DNA of 64,000 bases from DASUPK01 sp963744105 (GTDB lineage: Bacteria; Actinomycetota; Thermoleophilia; Solirubrobacterales; 70-9). A model generated the notes under the pieces. That model did no database searches, was not told where the DNA came from, and saw nothing but the letters and a program-made list of their open reading frames with translations. Location: the NCBI GenBank assembly GCA_963744105.1, contig CAVUSJ010000008.1, positions 248,001 through 312,000 of the forward strand. The letters run 5' to 3'. Both the position numbers and the translations under genes were made by a program. Within the stretch, counting starts at the first letter, position 1. Each line of letters opens with the position of its first letter. Below, piece by piece: positions 53,319 to 63,682 of this stretch.

Positions 53319-53936
53319 TCAGTCCTCCGGCGTCAGCGCCACGGCGATGTGGCTGGTTCGCTTGTTGATCCGCGTCGCTCGACCCAGCGCCCGCGGCCGG
53401 TAGCGGCGCAGCGTGGGCCCCTCGTCGACGTGGATGTCCTTGATGAAGAGATCGTCGGCGACGAGGTCATGGTTCGTCTCCGCGTTGGCGGCGGCCGACT
53501 CGAGCAGCTTGCGGATGTCCTGCGCCGCGCTGCGAGTAGAGAAGCGAAGCAGTGGAAGCGCGTCCTCGAGCGGCAGGCCGCGGACCTGGTCGGCGACCAG
53601 GCGCGCCTTGCGGGGGGCGACGCGAACGAAGCGGGCGCGAGCGTTGACGACGGGGCGCTCCACCGGCTCCTTCGGCTTCGGCTTGGCCTTCGGCTTCGTC
53701 TCGGCCTTGGGCTTCGCCTCGGTCTTTGGCTTGGCGGGAGCCTTCTTCGCGGCGGGCTTCTTCGCGGCGGGCTTCTTGGCGGCGGGCTTCGCAGCAGCGT
53801 CCGCCTTGGGCTTCGCGGCGGGCTTCTTGGCGGTTGAGCTCGCCGCCGGCTTCTTGGCAGCGGGCTTCGCCGCGGGCTTCTTCGCCGCCGGCTTCTTGGC
53901 CCGATCCTTCTTCTCGGTGTTCTTCTCGTCAGCCAC
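53319..53936 (-). CDS. rplV: 50S ribosomal protein L22 with a lysine/alanine-rich N-terminal extension
   Basis: 205 residues; L22 is normally about 110-115. Residues 97-205 are the L22 core (VNARARFVRVAPRKARLVAD, ALPLLRFSTRSAAQDIRKLL, RRYRPRALGRATRINKRTSH). Residues 1-96 are KPAAK-type repeats (KKPAAKKPAAKPAAKKPAAS, then KPKTEAKPKAETKPKAKPKP), like histone-H1-like tails. The frame is intact. L22 lines the exit tunnel; its extended N-terminus would lie on the ribosome surface. Confidence 0.95.
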   Translation of the reverse strand: MADEKNTEKKDRAKKPAAKKPAAKPAAKKPAASSTAKKPAAKPKADAAAKPAAKKPAAKKPAAKKAPAKPKTEAKPKAETKPKAKPKPKEPVERPVVNARARFVRVAPRKARLVADQVRGLPLEDALPLLRFSTRSAAQDIRKLLESAAANAETNHDLVADDLFIKDIHVDEGPTLRRYRPRALGRATRINKRTSHIAVALTPED

Positions 53937-53939
53937 CTG

Positions 53940-54221
53940 TTAGTCCCTCTCGCTCGCCGAGCCGGCGCCGGAGTGGGCGCGGAAGGTGCGGGTCGGGGCG
54001 AACTCGCCGAGCTTGTGCCCCACCATCGACTCGGAGATGTAGACGGGCACGTGCTTGCGGCCGTCGTGGACGGCGATCGTGTGCCCGACCATCTCGGGGA
54101 AGATCGTCGAGTGGCGTGACCAGGTCTTCAGCATCTGCTTCTGGCCCGACTCGTTCATGGCGTTGACGCGCTTCATCAGGCGCTCCTCCGCCCACGGGCC
54201 CTTCTTGGTCGAGCGTCCCAT
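53940..54221 (-). CDS. rpsS: 30S ribosomal protein S19
   Basis: 93 residues: MGRSTKKGPWAEERLMKRVN at the start, then KTWSRHSTIFPEMVGHTIAV, HDGRKHVPVYISESMVGHKL and GEFAPTRTFRAHSG. It binds with S13 in the head. It directly follows rplB. Confidence 0.98.
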   Translation of the reverse strand: MGRSTKKGPWAEERLMKRVNAMNESGQKQMLKTWSRHSTIFPEMVGHTIAVHDGRKHVPVYISESMVGHKLGEFAPTRTFRAHSGAGSASERD

Positions 54222-55061
54222 CTACTTCCTCTTTCCTCGGCGGCGCCCGCGCACGATCAGCGCGTCGGAGCGCTTGCCCTTCTTACGAGTCCTGTAGCCC
54301 AGCGTCGGCTTGCCCCAGGGGGTGACCGGGTGGCCGCCCGGGGTGTGGTGCGCCTCGCCGCCGCCGTGCGGGTGGTCCACCGGGTTCATGGCGACGCCGC
54401 GGCTCTGCGGTCGCTTGCCCTTGTGACGGTTGCGGCCGGCCTTGCCGATCTTCACGTTCTGGTGCTCCGCGTTCGAGATCGTGCCCACGGTGGCGCGGCA
54501 CTCGCCGCGGACCATCCGGACCTCGGAGGACGGCAGCCGGAGGCTGACCATCGGGCCCTCCTTGGCGACCACCTGGATCGCGGTGCCCGCCGAGCGGCCG
54601 AGCTTGCCGCCCTGACCGGGAATCAACTCGACGTTGTGCACGACGGTTCCGGTCGGGATCCGGGCCAGCGGCAGTGAGTTGCCCGGGGCGATGTCGGCGC
54701 CCTCGCCGGAGACGACCTCGGCGCCCACCCGGAGCCCCTGCGGGGCGAGGATGTAGCGCTTCTCGCCGTCGGCGTAGTTGAGCAGCGCGATGCTCGCCGA
54801 GCGGTTCGGGTCGTACTCGACGGAGGCCACCTTGGCGGGGATCCCGTCCTTGGTGCGCTTGAAGTCGATCTGCCGGTAGCGGCGCTTCGCGCCGCCGCCG
54901 CGATGGCGCGCGGTGACGCGGCCGTTGGAGTTGCGGCCGCCAGTCGACGTCTTGCCCTTGGTGAGCTTCTTCGTCGGCTTCTCGCCGGTGAGCTCGTCGC
55001 GCATCGGATAGGTGCCGAAGCGCCTGCCGGGGCTGGTCGGTCGTGTCTTGCGGTTGGCCAT
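54222..55061 (-). CDS. rplB: 50S ribosomal protein L2
   Basis: 279 residues. Signatures: KLTKGKTSTGGRNSNGRVTA, RHRGGGAKRRYRQIDFKRTK, VASVEYDPNRSASIALLNYA and the C-terminal GVAMNPVDHPHGGGEAHHTP with the conserved His near the peptidyl transferase centre. It ends in basic residues. Position in the S10 operon is standard. Confidence 0.98.
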   Translation of the reverse strand: MANRKTRPTSPGRRFGTYPMRDELTGEKPTKKLTKGKTSTGGRNSNGRVTARHRGGGAKRRYRQIDFKRTKDGIPAKVASVEYDPNRSASIALLNYADGEKRYILAPQGLRVGAEVVSGEGADIAPGNSLPLARIPTGTVVHNVELIPGQGGKLGRSAGTAIQVVAKEGPMVSLRLPSSEVRMVRGECRATVGTISNAEHQNVKIGKAGRNRHKGKRPQSRGVAMNPVDHPHGGGEAHHTPGGHPVTPWGKPTLGYRTRKKGKRSDALIVRGRRRGKRK

Positions 55062-55064
55062 GGG

Positions 55065-55364
55065 TTAGCCCTCCACCGCCGCACCCTCGAACAGCTCGAT
55101 CCGCTCGCCCGGCGAGAGCTGGACGACGGCCTTCTTCCAGGAGCGGGAGCGCCCCGAGTGCAGCCCGCGCCGCTTCGGCTTGGACTTCACCCTGGAGGTG
55201 CGCACCGCCTTCACGTGGACATCGAAGATCTCCTCGACCGCGTGAGCGATCTGCAGCTTGTGCGCCCGCTCATGGACGCGGAACGTGTACTTGCCCTCCC
55301 CCATCAGCGCGTAGCTCTTCTCGGAGACGACCGGCCGGATGATCACCGTGCGCGGATCCATCAC
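55065..55364 (-). CDS. rplW: 50S ribosomal protein L23
   Basis: 99 residues: DPRTVIIRPVVSEKSYALMG, KYTFRVHERAHKLQIAHAVE, EIFDVHVKAVRTSRVKSKPK. Two adjacent ATG codons at 55364 and 55361; the first overlaps rplD by ATGA. L23 is the docking site of trigger factor and SRP at the tunnel exit. Confidence 0.97.
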   Translation of the reverse strand: MMDPRTVIIRPVVSEKSYALMGEGKYTFRVHERAHKLQIAHAVEEIFDVHVKAVRTSRVKSKPKRRGLHSGRSRSWKKAVVQLSPGERIELFEGAAVEG

Positions 55365-56047
55365 TCATCACCCCCAGCTTCGCCGCTCTTCGCTCGCGAC
55401 TTCGCATCCGATGATGGGCGCTCGCTCGAGCGGCTCGCCCTCCCCTTGAGCTCCTCGAGAGCCGCCTCGGTGACGACCAGCGAGGAGGCGCCGACGACGT
55501 CGGCCACCCCGGCGGCGCTCGCGAGCGCGACCGTGATGCCCGGGATGTTCCGGAAGCTCTTGGCGACGGCCTCCTCCTCGGATCCCACCACGACGAGCGT
55601 CGGACCCTGCGCGCCCCACTTGGAGAGAGCGGTGGCGGCCTGCTTGGTGGCGGGCGCGTCGTAGGTCGATCCGTCGAGGACGGCGATCGAGTCCCGCTCG
55701 GCGTGCATGGTGAGGGCCGCCCGCAGCGCCTTGCGGCGCGCCTTGCGGTTCACCTTGACGGTGTAGTGGCGGGGCTTCGGCCCGAACGCGGCGCCTCCGC
55801 CGTAGCGGTGCGGCACGCTCAGGGCGCCGGCGCGAGCGCGGCCGGTGCCCTTCTGGCGCCAGGCCTTGGCGGTGGTCATCGCGACCTCGCCGCGGGTCAG
55901 GCTCGAGTGGGTGCCGCGGCGCCGCGAGTTCAGGTCCGCGCGAGCGGCCTCGTGGACCAGCGCCTCGTGGAACGGCTCGCTGAAGATCTCCTTGGGCAGG
56001 TCGGACTTCGCCTGCTTGCCGAGGGAGGTGGCCTTGAGATCAGCCAT
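55361..56047 (-). CDS. rplD: 50S ribosomal protein L4
   Basis: 228 residues. Signatures: IFSEPFHEALVHEAARADLN, SSLTRGEVAMTTAKAWRQKG, TGRARAGALSVPHRYGGGAA and FGPKPRHYTVKVNRKARRKA. The C-terminal 25 residues are a Ser/Glu/Arg-rich tail (SSERPSSDAKSRAKSGEAGG). L4 lines the exit tunnel and in E. coli represses the S10 operon. It overlaps rplC by 8 nt. Confidence 0.97.
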   Translation of the reverse strand: MADLKATSLGKQAKSDLPKEIFSEPFHEALVHEAARADLNSRRRGTHSSLTRGEVAMTTAKAWRQKGTGRARAGALSVPHRYGGGAAFGPKPRHYTVKVNRKARRKALRAALTMHAERDSIAVLDGSTYDAPATKQAATALSKWGAQGPTLVVVGSEEEAVAKSFRNIPGITVALASAAGVADVVGASSLVVTEAALEELKGRASRSSERPSSDAKSRAKSGEAGGDE

Positions 56048-56705
56048 CGCTGCGCACCTCCACCGTGGCGTTCTTGCCGCCGGGCACGGAGCCGCGAATC
56101 AGCAGCAGGTTGCGCTCGGCATCCACCTCGACGACGCTCGCTCCCCGCTGGGTCACGCGCCGCGAGCCCATCTGGCCGGGCATCCGCATGCCCTTGAAGA
56201 CGCGCGCGGGATCGGCGCTCGCGCCGATCGATCCCGGGGCACGGACGTTGTGTGAGCCGTGGGTGACCGGTCCGCGTCCGAAGTTGTGTCGCTTGACGGT
56301 GCCCTGGAAGCCCTTGCCGATCGAGACCGCGGAGATCTTGACCTGCTGGCCGGGCTCGAAGCTGGTCACGGTGACGTCGTCCCCGACCTTCACATCGGAG
56401 GAACCCTCCTCGCCTTGGCTCTCATCCCCACCCGCGGTCCCACCGACCTCAACGCCCCTGAACTCGACCAGGGTCTTCATGCCCGCCGCGCCTGCCTTCT
56501 TCAGATGGCCGGCCTCGGGCTTCCTGATCCGATCCTCGGCAACCGGAATCGCCGCGAGCTGCACGGCGTCGTACCCGTCGCGGTCGGCCTTGCGGATAGC
56601 GGTGACCTTGTTCGGCGCGGCCTCGATCACCGTCACGGGGACCGCCGTGCCGTCCTCGAGGAAGATCCGCGTCATCCCCAGCTTCTTGCCGACGATCGCT
56701 GCCAT
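56040..56705 (-). CDS. rplC: 50S ribosomal protein L3
   Basis: 221 residues: AAIVGKKLGMTRIFLEDGTA at the start, GFQGTVKRHNFGRGPVTHGS, HNVRAPGSIGASADPARVFK and GMRMPGQMGSRRVTQRGASV at the C-terminus. A short acidic insert (GGTAGGDESQGEEGSSD) lies before the second barrel half. L3 acts early in 50S assembly. It abuts rpsJ. Confidence 0.97.
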   Translation of the reverse strand: MAAIVGKKLGMTRIFLEDGTAVPVTVIEAAPNKVTAIRKADRDGYDAVQLAAIPVAEDRIRKPEAGHLKKAGAAGMKTLVEFRGVEVGGTAGGDESQGEEGSSDVKVGDDVTVTSFEPGQQVKISAVSIGKGFQGTVKRHNFGRGPVTHGSHNVRAPGSIGASADPARVFKGMRMPGQMGSRRVTQRGASVVEVDAERNLLLIRGSVPGGKNATVEVRSDG

Positions 56706-57025
56706 CAGAGCCTGATCTCCACGTCGACGCCGGCCGGCAGGGTCTCCATCCGCTGGAGCTCGTCGACCGTCTTGGGCGTGGGCTGATGAATGTCGATCAG
56801 CCGCTTGTGGGTCCTGATCTCGAAGTGCTCGCGCGAGTCCTTGTCCTTGAACGGCGAGCGGATCACGCAGTAGACGTGCTTGTCGGTGGGCAGCGGGATC
56901 GGCCCAGCGACGGTCGCGCCGGTCCGCTCCGCGGTCCCGACGATCTCCTGGGCAGCCCGGTCTATGGCGTCGTGGTCGTACGCCTTGAGCCGGATCCTGA
57001 TCTTTCCCGATGTCAATGAAGCCAT
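56705..57025 (-). CDS. rpsJ: 30S ribosomal protein S10
   Basis: 106 residues: KIRIRLKAYDHDAIDRAAQE, GPIPLPTDKHVYCVIRSPFK and DKDSREHFEIRTHKRLIDIH, all S10 hallmarks. It is also NusE in antitermination. It is the first gene of the S10 operon. The 166-nt gap 57026-57191 upstream holds the tuf hairpin and no clear promoter that I can name. Confidence 0.98.
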   Translation of the reverse strand: MASLTSGKIRIRLKAYDHDAIDRAAQEIVGTAERTGATVAGPIPLPTDKHVYCVIRSPFKDKDSREHFEIRTHKRLIDIHQPTPKTVDELQRMETLPAGVDVEIRL

Positions 57026-57164
57026 TTGTTCCGTATTTCGCCGTTAATTGATGGTGGTCTTCGCGCAGATAGGGCGCCGCCCGTGTAGCTAGGGCCGCGC
57101 CCTGGGTCGTATGTCTTGCAGTTGTCTTGGCCCTTTGCCCTGGTGGGAGGGCCTCACTAACGAC

Positions 57165-57182
57165 GGGCCCCCGAGGGGGCCC
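57165..57182 (-). terminator. GC-rich hairpin after tuf
   Basis: GGGCCCC (57165-57171) pairs with GGGGCCC (57176-57182) around a CGAG loop, starting 10 nt after the tuf stop in the sense of transcription. There is no T run. It probably ends or reduces transcription between the str and S10 operons. Confidence 0.5.
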
Positions 57183-57191
57183 GCCTTGCGG

Positions 57192-58376
<1,185 letters not shown>

Positions 58377-58460
58377 CTCGCTCCTTTGGGGGTCTAGTTG
58401 GTGTCTTTAAGTGGGTTTTGCGGAAGTTGGTTCGGTTGCTGACCAACCTGGGGAATATAG

Positions 58461-60575
<2,115 letters not shown>

Positions 60576-60643
60576 GATCCTGTCCGGTCGTACTGGCGTG
60601 AGGGAGATGCGGAACGGCTAGTCTCAGTTCGGTATTCGCGCAG

Positions 60644-60665
60644 AAAAAAGGGCCCTTACGGGCCC
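60644..60665 (-). terminator. Intrinsic terminator in the fusA leader (candidate attenuator)
   Basis: On the minus strand GGGCCC-gtaa-GGGCCC is followed at once by TTTTTT (60644-60649). This is the only textbook terminator I found in the window. It lies about 100 nt downstream of the putative fusA promoter and 69 nt before the ATG, so it would either attenuate fusA or stop read-through from rpsLG. Confidence 0.75.
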
Positions 60666-60772
60666 GAGCGCAAAGCGTCTCTTCGACCCGAACTTCTCCT
60701 ATGTCGCGCCGTTCTCCATCGAAACGGTTAACGCTCACGAGAGCCTCTGGGGGCACCCCCGAGCGACGGACG

Positions 60773-60781
60773 ATGATAGCA
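60773..60781 (-). promoter_or_regulatory. Extended -10 promoter of fusA
   Basis: TGC-TATCAT on the minus strand in the context GGACCGCTGCTATCAT, nearly the same as before rpmJ. It predicts a leader of about 190 nt. The rest of 60576-60813 holds the terminator and a six-codon open frame (MENGAT) near 60718-60698 without a clear ribosome site. Confidence 0.5.
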
Positions 60782-60813
60782 GCGGTCCGCGGGCTTTCAG
60801 GCAGGGCTCACGC

Positions 60814-61671
60814 ATGAGCCCCGCTCGCCGCAGAAGGCCATCCAGCCGCGCCAGGGATCTCACCGAGCGCACGCGGCACGAGGGCCGGGAGCTCTCCCGC
60901 CGCCGCCGCGAGGAGACGCGCAAGCTGCGTCCGGTCTTCGCGCCCGTGGGCCGCATCTTCGCGTGGATCGCTCCTCGCATAACCGGCGCCCTGATGTTCG
61001 TGCTCAAGCTGTTCGCGGCGCTGATCGCCCTCCTCGCCGAGCTCGGGACCGTCGGGGCGGGTTGGCTCGTCGAGCGGACCCGAGGGATCGCGAGCGCCGC
61101 CGCGCACCGGACGGAGGAAAACGTCACCCCGCGCTCCACCGTCGCGTTCATCGGCATCGCCGCCGCGTTCGGCCTGGGCGTCTCGCAGTTCTTCGACTAC
61201 CACGGGGTCGCCGTTGACGCACCGAACTACGCGGGCGAGTTCAACTCGGTGGCACCCGCCCCGGTCGTGGGCACCGAAACCGCCGGCAGCGCTCACCTCT
61301 GGGTGCTCATCCCCGTGGCGGTCGCCGCCGTAGTCCTGATCATCGGGGCGTATCGAGGCGACAGGCGACTTGCCGGAGCCGTGGCGCTCTGCGGCCTGCT
61401 CGGCCTGGCGGTGGCCGTCGCGATCGACCTTCCGCAGGGTCTCGACGCCGGGCGGGCCGGGCTCGCGTTCAGCGGCTCCGAGGCACAGCTCCTGCAGGGA
61501 TTCTGGGCCGAGGTGGCGTGCTCGGCCGTGCTCATGCTTTGCGGCGGGCTGCTCGCCCTCTACTCTCGCGGAGTGACCCCAGTGAGGAGAGGCGGGTCGA
61601 GACGCGTCGCGCGCCGGCGGGCGAGGCGCGAGGACGGTGGCATCTCGCCCGGCCTGCGGGCCGAGTCATGA
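60814..61671 (+). CDS. Membrane protein of unknown function, first of a related pair
   Basis: 285 residues from ATG 60814. A very basic N-terminus (SPARRRRPSSRARDLTERTR, HEGRELSRRRREETRKLRP) precedes four to five helices (RITGALMFVLKLFAALIALL, TVAFIGIAAAFGLGVSQFFD, HLWVLIPVAVAAVVLIIGAY, GFWAEVACSAVLMLCGGLLA). GVSQF-D and GFW-E are shared with the next gene. Unknown function. It is on the plus strand inside the str cluster. Confidence 0.72.
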   Translation: MSPARRRRPSSRARDLTERTRHEGRELSRRRREETRKLRPVFAPVGRIFAWIAPRITGALMFVLKLFAALIALLAELGTVGAGWLVERTRGIASAAAHRTEENVTPRSTVAFIGIAAAFGLGVSQFFDYHGVAVDAPNYAGEFNSVAPAPVVGTETAGSAHLWVLIPVAVAAVVLIIGAYRGDRRLAGAVALCGLLGLAVAVAIDLPQGLDAGRAGLAFSGSEAQLLQGFWAEVACSAVLMLCGGLLALYSRGVTPVRRGGSRRVARRRARREDGGISPGLRAES

Positions 61672-62222
61672 AGAAGCTGCCTCGCACGGAGACTCTCCTC
61701 GTCCTCGCTTGCGCAGCCGCCGCAGCGATGCTCGGCGTCTCCCAGTTCACCGACATCTTTCACCTCACCCCACCGGGGGGCGAGGCCCTGAAGGCGATCA
61801 AGGCCTCCGACCAGCACGGCTACGCCACGCTGGTGCTCGCGATCTTCGCCCTGATCCTGCTCGTCATCGCGATGGCGGCGCGGGGAGAGCAGCTCGGTCA
61901 GGTGGCCGCCGTGGCGATCGCAGTCTGCGGGGTGGTCGCCCTGCTGATCTTCCTGATCGGCGACCTCCCGAAGGTGAACAATGTCGGCACGCTCGACGAC
62001 CCGCGCCAATCGTTCATCGACGCTGAGGCGAAGCCCGTCGCAGGGTTCTGGCTGGAGCTGATCGGCGCGCTGGTGCTCACCGTTTGCGGAGCCGCCCTCG
62101 CCACGATGCGTCCAGATCGCACTGAGAGCACTGAGAGCACTGAGCCGCACGGCGGCCGGACGCATGACAGCACCGTCGCCGAGATGGCGACCACCCGCCT
62201 CGAGCGGACCCGCGGCAACTAG
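61668..62222 (+). CDS. Membrane protein of unknown function, second of a related pair
   Basis: 184 residues from ATG 61668 in an ATGA overlap with the previous gene. Four helices: TLLVLACAAAAAMLGVSQFT, YATLVLAIFALILLVIAMAA, VAAVAIAVCGVVALLIFLIG and GFWLELIGALVLTVCGAALA. A polar tail with STEST repeats follows. It shares the GVSQF-D start and GFW-E end pattern with its neighbour, without the basic N-terminus. Unknown function. Confidence 0.72.
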   Translation: MKKLPRTETLLVLACAAAAAMLGVSQFTDIFHLTPPGGEALKAIKASDQHGYATLVLAIFALILLVIAMAARGEQLGQVAAVAIAVCGVVALLIFLIGDLPKVNNVGTLDDPRQSFIDAEAKPVAGFWLELIGALVLTVCGAALATMRPDRTESTESTEPHGGRTHDSTVAEMATTRLERTRGN

Positions 62223-62229
62223 CCCGCGG

Positions 62230-62700
62230 TTACCAGCGGTAGTGGGCGAACGCCTTGTTCGCTTGGGCCATGCGGTAGATGTCGTCCTTGCGCTTCCAGG
62301 CGTTGCCCTGCTGCTTGGACGCATCCAGGATCTCGTTGGCCAGGCGCTCGGCCATCGACTTCTCGCCGCGGGCCCGGGCGAACTCGACCAGCCAGCGGAC
62401 CGCGAGGGTCCGGGCTCGTCGGGCGGGCACCTCGACCGGCACCTGGTAGGTCGCACCGCCGACGCGGCGGGAGCGGACCTCGAGGACCGGGGTGAGCTGC
62501 TTGATCGCGCCCTCGAGCTCCTCGACCGGGTTGTTGCCGGTGCGCTCGCCGACCAGGGCGAGCGCGTCGTAGGTGATCCGCTCGGCGACCGACTTCTTGC
62601 CGTCGGTCATGACCTTGTTGATCACCTGCTGGACGATCCGGCTCCGATAGATGGAGTCCGGCTCGAGCAGGCGGATGGTGGCCTGGTTGCGGCGCGGCAT
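62230..62700 (-). CDS. rpsG: 30S ribosomal protein S7
   Basis: 156 residues: LEPDSIYRSRIVQQVINKVM, TDGKKSVAERITYDALALVG, EVRSRRVGGATYQVPVEVPA and AVRWLVEFARARGEKSMAER, all S7 signatures. It organises the 16S head. It follows rpsL by 1 nt. In most genomes fusA would be next; here two plus-strand genes intervene. Confidence 0.98.
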   Translation of the reverse strand: MPRRNQATIRLLEPDSIYRSRIVQQVINKVMTDGKKSVAERITYDALALVGERTGNNPVEELEGAIKQLTPVLEVRSRRVGGATYQVPVEVPARRARTLAVRWLVEFARARGEKSMAERLANEILDASKQQGNAWKRKDDIYRMAQANKAFAHYRW

Positions 62701-62701
62701 C

Positions 62702-63097
62702 CTAGGAGGCCTTCACTCCGTAGAGCGAACGGCCCTGCTTCCGGTCCGAGACGCCGGCGGCGTCGAGCGCACCGCGGACGACCTTGTAGCGGACGCCCGG
62801 CAGATCCTTGACGCGGCCGCCCCTGACCAGGACCACGGAGTGCTCCTGCAGGTTGTGACCCTCGCCCGGGATGTAGCTCGTCACCTCCAGCCCGTTCGTG
62901 AGGCGAACCCTGGCGATCTTCCGAAGAGCCGAGTTCGGCTTCTTCGGCGTGACGGTGGCGACGCGAGTGCAGACGCCACGCCGCTGCGGAGCGGCGACGC
63001 GCTTCTTGCGACCCTGGCCCGACTTCAGGCCCGGCGTCGACATCTTCTTTCGTTTGTGGGTTCGTCCCTTGCGGACGAGCTGGTTGGTGTTCGGCAT
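62702..63097 (-). CDS. rpsL: 30S ribosomal protein S12
   Basis: 131 residues starting MPNTNQLVRKGRTHKRKKMS. The streptomycin-region motifs are VATVTPKKPNSALRKIARVR (containing the PKKPNSA loop Lys) and SYIPGEGHNLQEHSVVLVRG, then GRVKDLPGVRYKVVRGALDA. S12 controls decoding accuracy. It starts the str transcript. A TACCAT box is 9 nt before the ATG. Confidence 0.98.
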   Translation of the reverse strand: MPNTNQLVRKGRTHKRKKMSTPGLKSGQGRKKRVAAPQRRGVCTRVATVTPKKPNSALRKIARVRLTNGLEVTSYIPGEGHNLQEHSVVLVRGGRVKDLPGVRYKVVRGALDAAGVSDRKQGRSLYGVKAS

Positions 63098-63106
63098 CGG
63101 CGCGGG

Positions 63107-63124
63107 ATGGTAGCCAACTACGCT
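63107..63124. promoter_or_regulatory. Back-to-back -10 boxes between rpsL and the HAD gene
   Basis: Minus strand TACCAT (63107-63112) is 9 nt from the rpsL ATG; plus strand TACGCT (63119-63124) is 8 nt from the ATG at 63133. The gap is only 35 bp. The flanking GGCATCGGCG and CCGATGCC form an imperfect inverted repeat around both start codons. Confidence 0.5.
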
Positions 63125-63132
63125 TCCCGCCG

Positions 63133-63672
63133 ATGCCGATCTTCAAGAAGTGGGAAACCAGCGATGCACCCGTCCTTGCCGTCGACATCGATGGCGTGAT
63201 CAGCCTGTTCGGCTTCGACCAGGGCGAGCCGGGCCGAGGGACTGAGAACGCCCCGGGCGAGTTCCACCTGATCGACGGCATGCTCCACTGCATCGCCCTC
63301 GACACCGGGCCGCGACTGAACCGCCTTGCCGATAGCTACGAGCTGGTCTGGGCCAGCGGCTGGGAGGATCGCGCGAACGACCACCTCCCCGGGATCCTCG
63401 GCCTGCCCGAGCTCCCCTACCTGACGTTCGACGGGCGTGCCCGCTTCGGCACCGCCCACTGGAAGCTCGAGGCGCTGGAGGAGTATGCGGGCACGCGTCC
63501 GCTCGCCTGGATCGACGACAGCCTCGACGGCAGCTGCTACGACTGGTCCGAGGAGCGACCTGCCCCCACCCTGCTCGTTCCGACCGAGTCCGACGTGGGT
63601 CTGCTCGAAGTTCACGTCGAGGTCATCGAGCGATGGGCCAAGGACGGCTTCCGCACCGGAGATCGAGGGTAG
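63133..63672 (+). CDS. HAD-like hydrolase domain protein
   Basis: 179 residues. The N-terminal motif VLAVDIDGVISLFGFDQG provides the DxD nucleophile pair of the HAD fold. YELVWASGWEDRANDHLPGI resembles motif II (Ser/Thr region), and PLAWIDDSLDGSCYDWSEER the acidic motif IV with DD. No large cap domain is present. It could be a phosphatase; several such short actinobacterial HAD-like proteins have no known substrate. Divergent from rpsL. Confidence 0.75.
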   Translation: MPIFKKWETSDAPVLAVDIDGVISLFGFDQGEPGRGTENAPGEFHLIDGMLHCIALDTGPRLNRLADSYELVWASGWEDRANDHLPGILGLPELPYLTFDGRARFGTAHWKLEALEEYAGTRPLAWIDDSLDGSCYDWSEERPAPTLLVPTESDVGLLEVHVEVIERWAKDGFRTGDRG

Positions 63673-63682
63673 ACTCGCCCGG

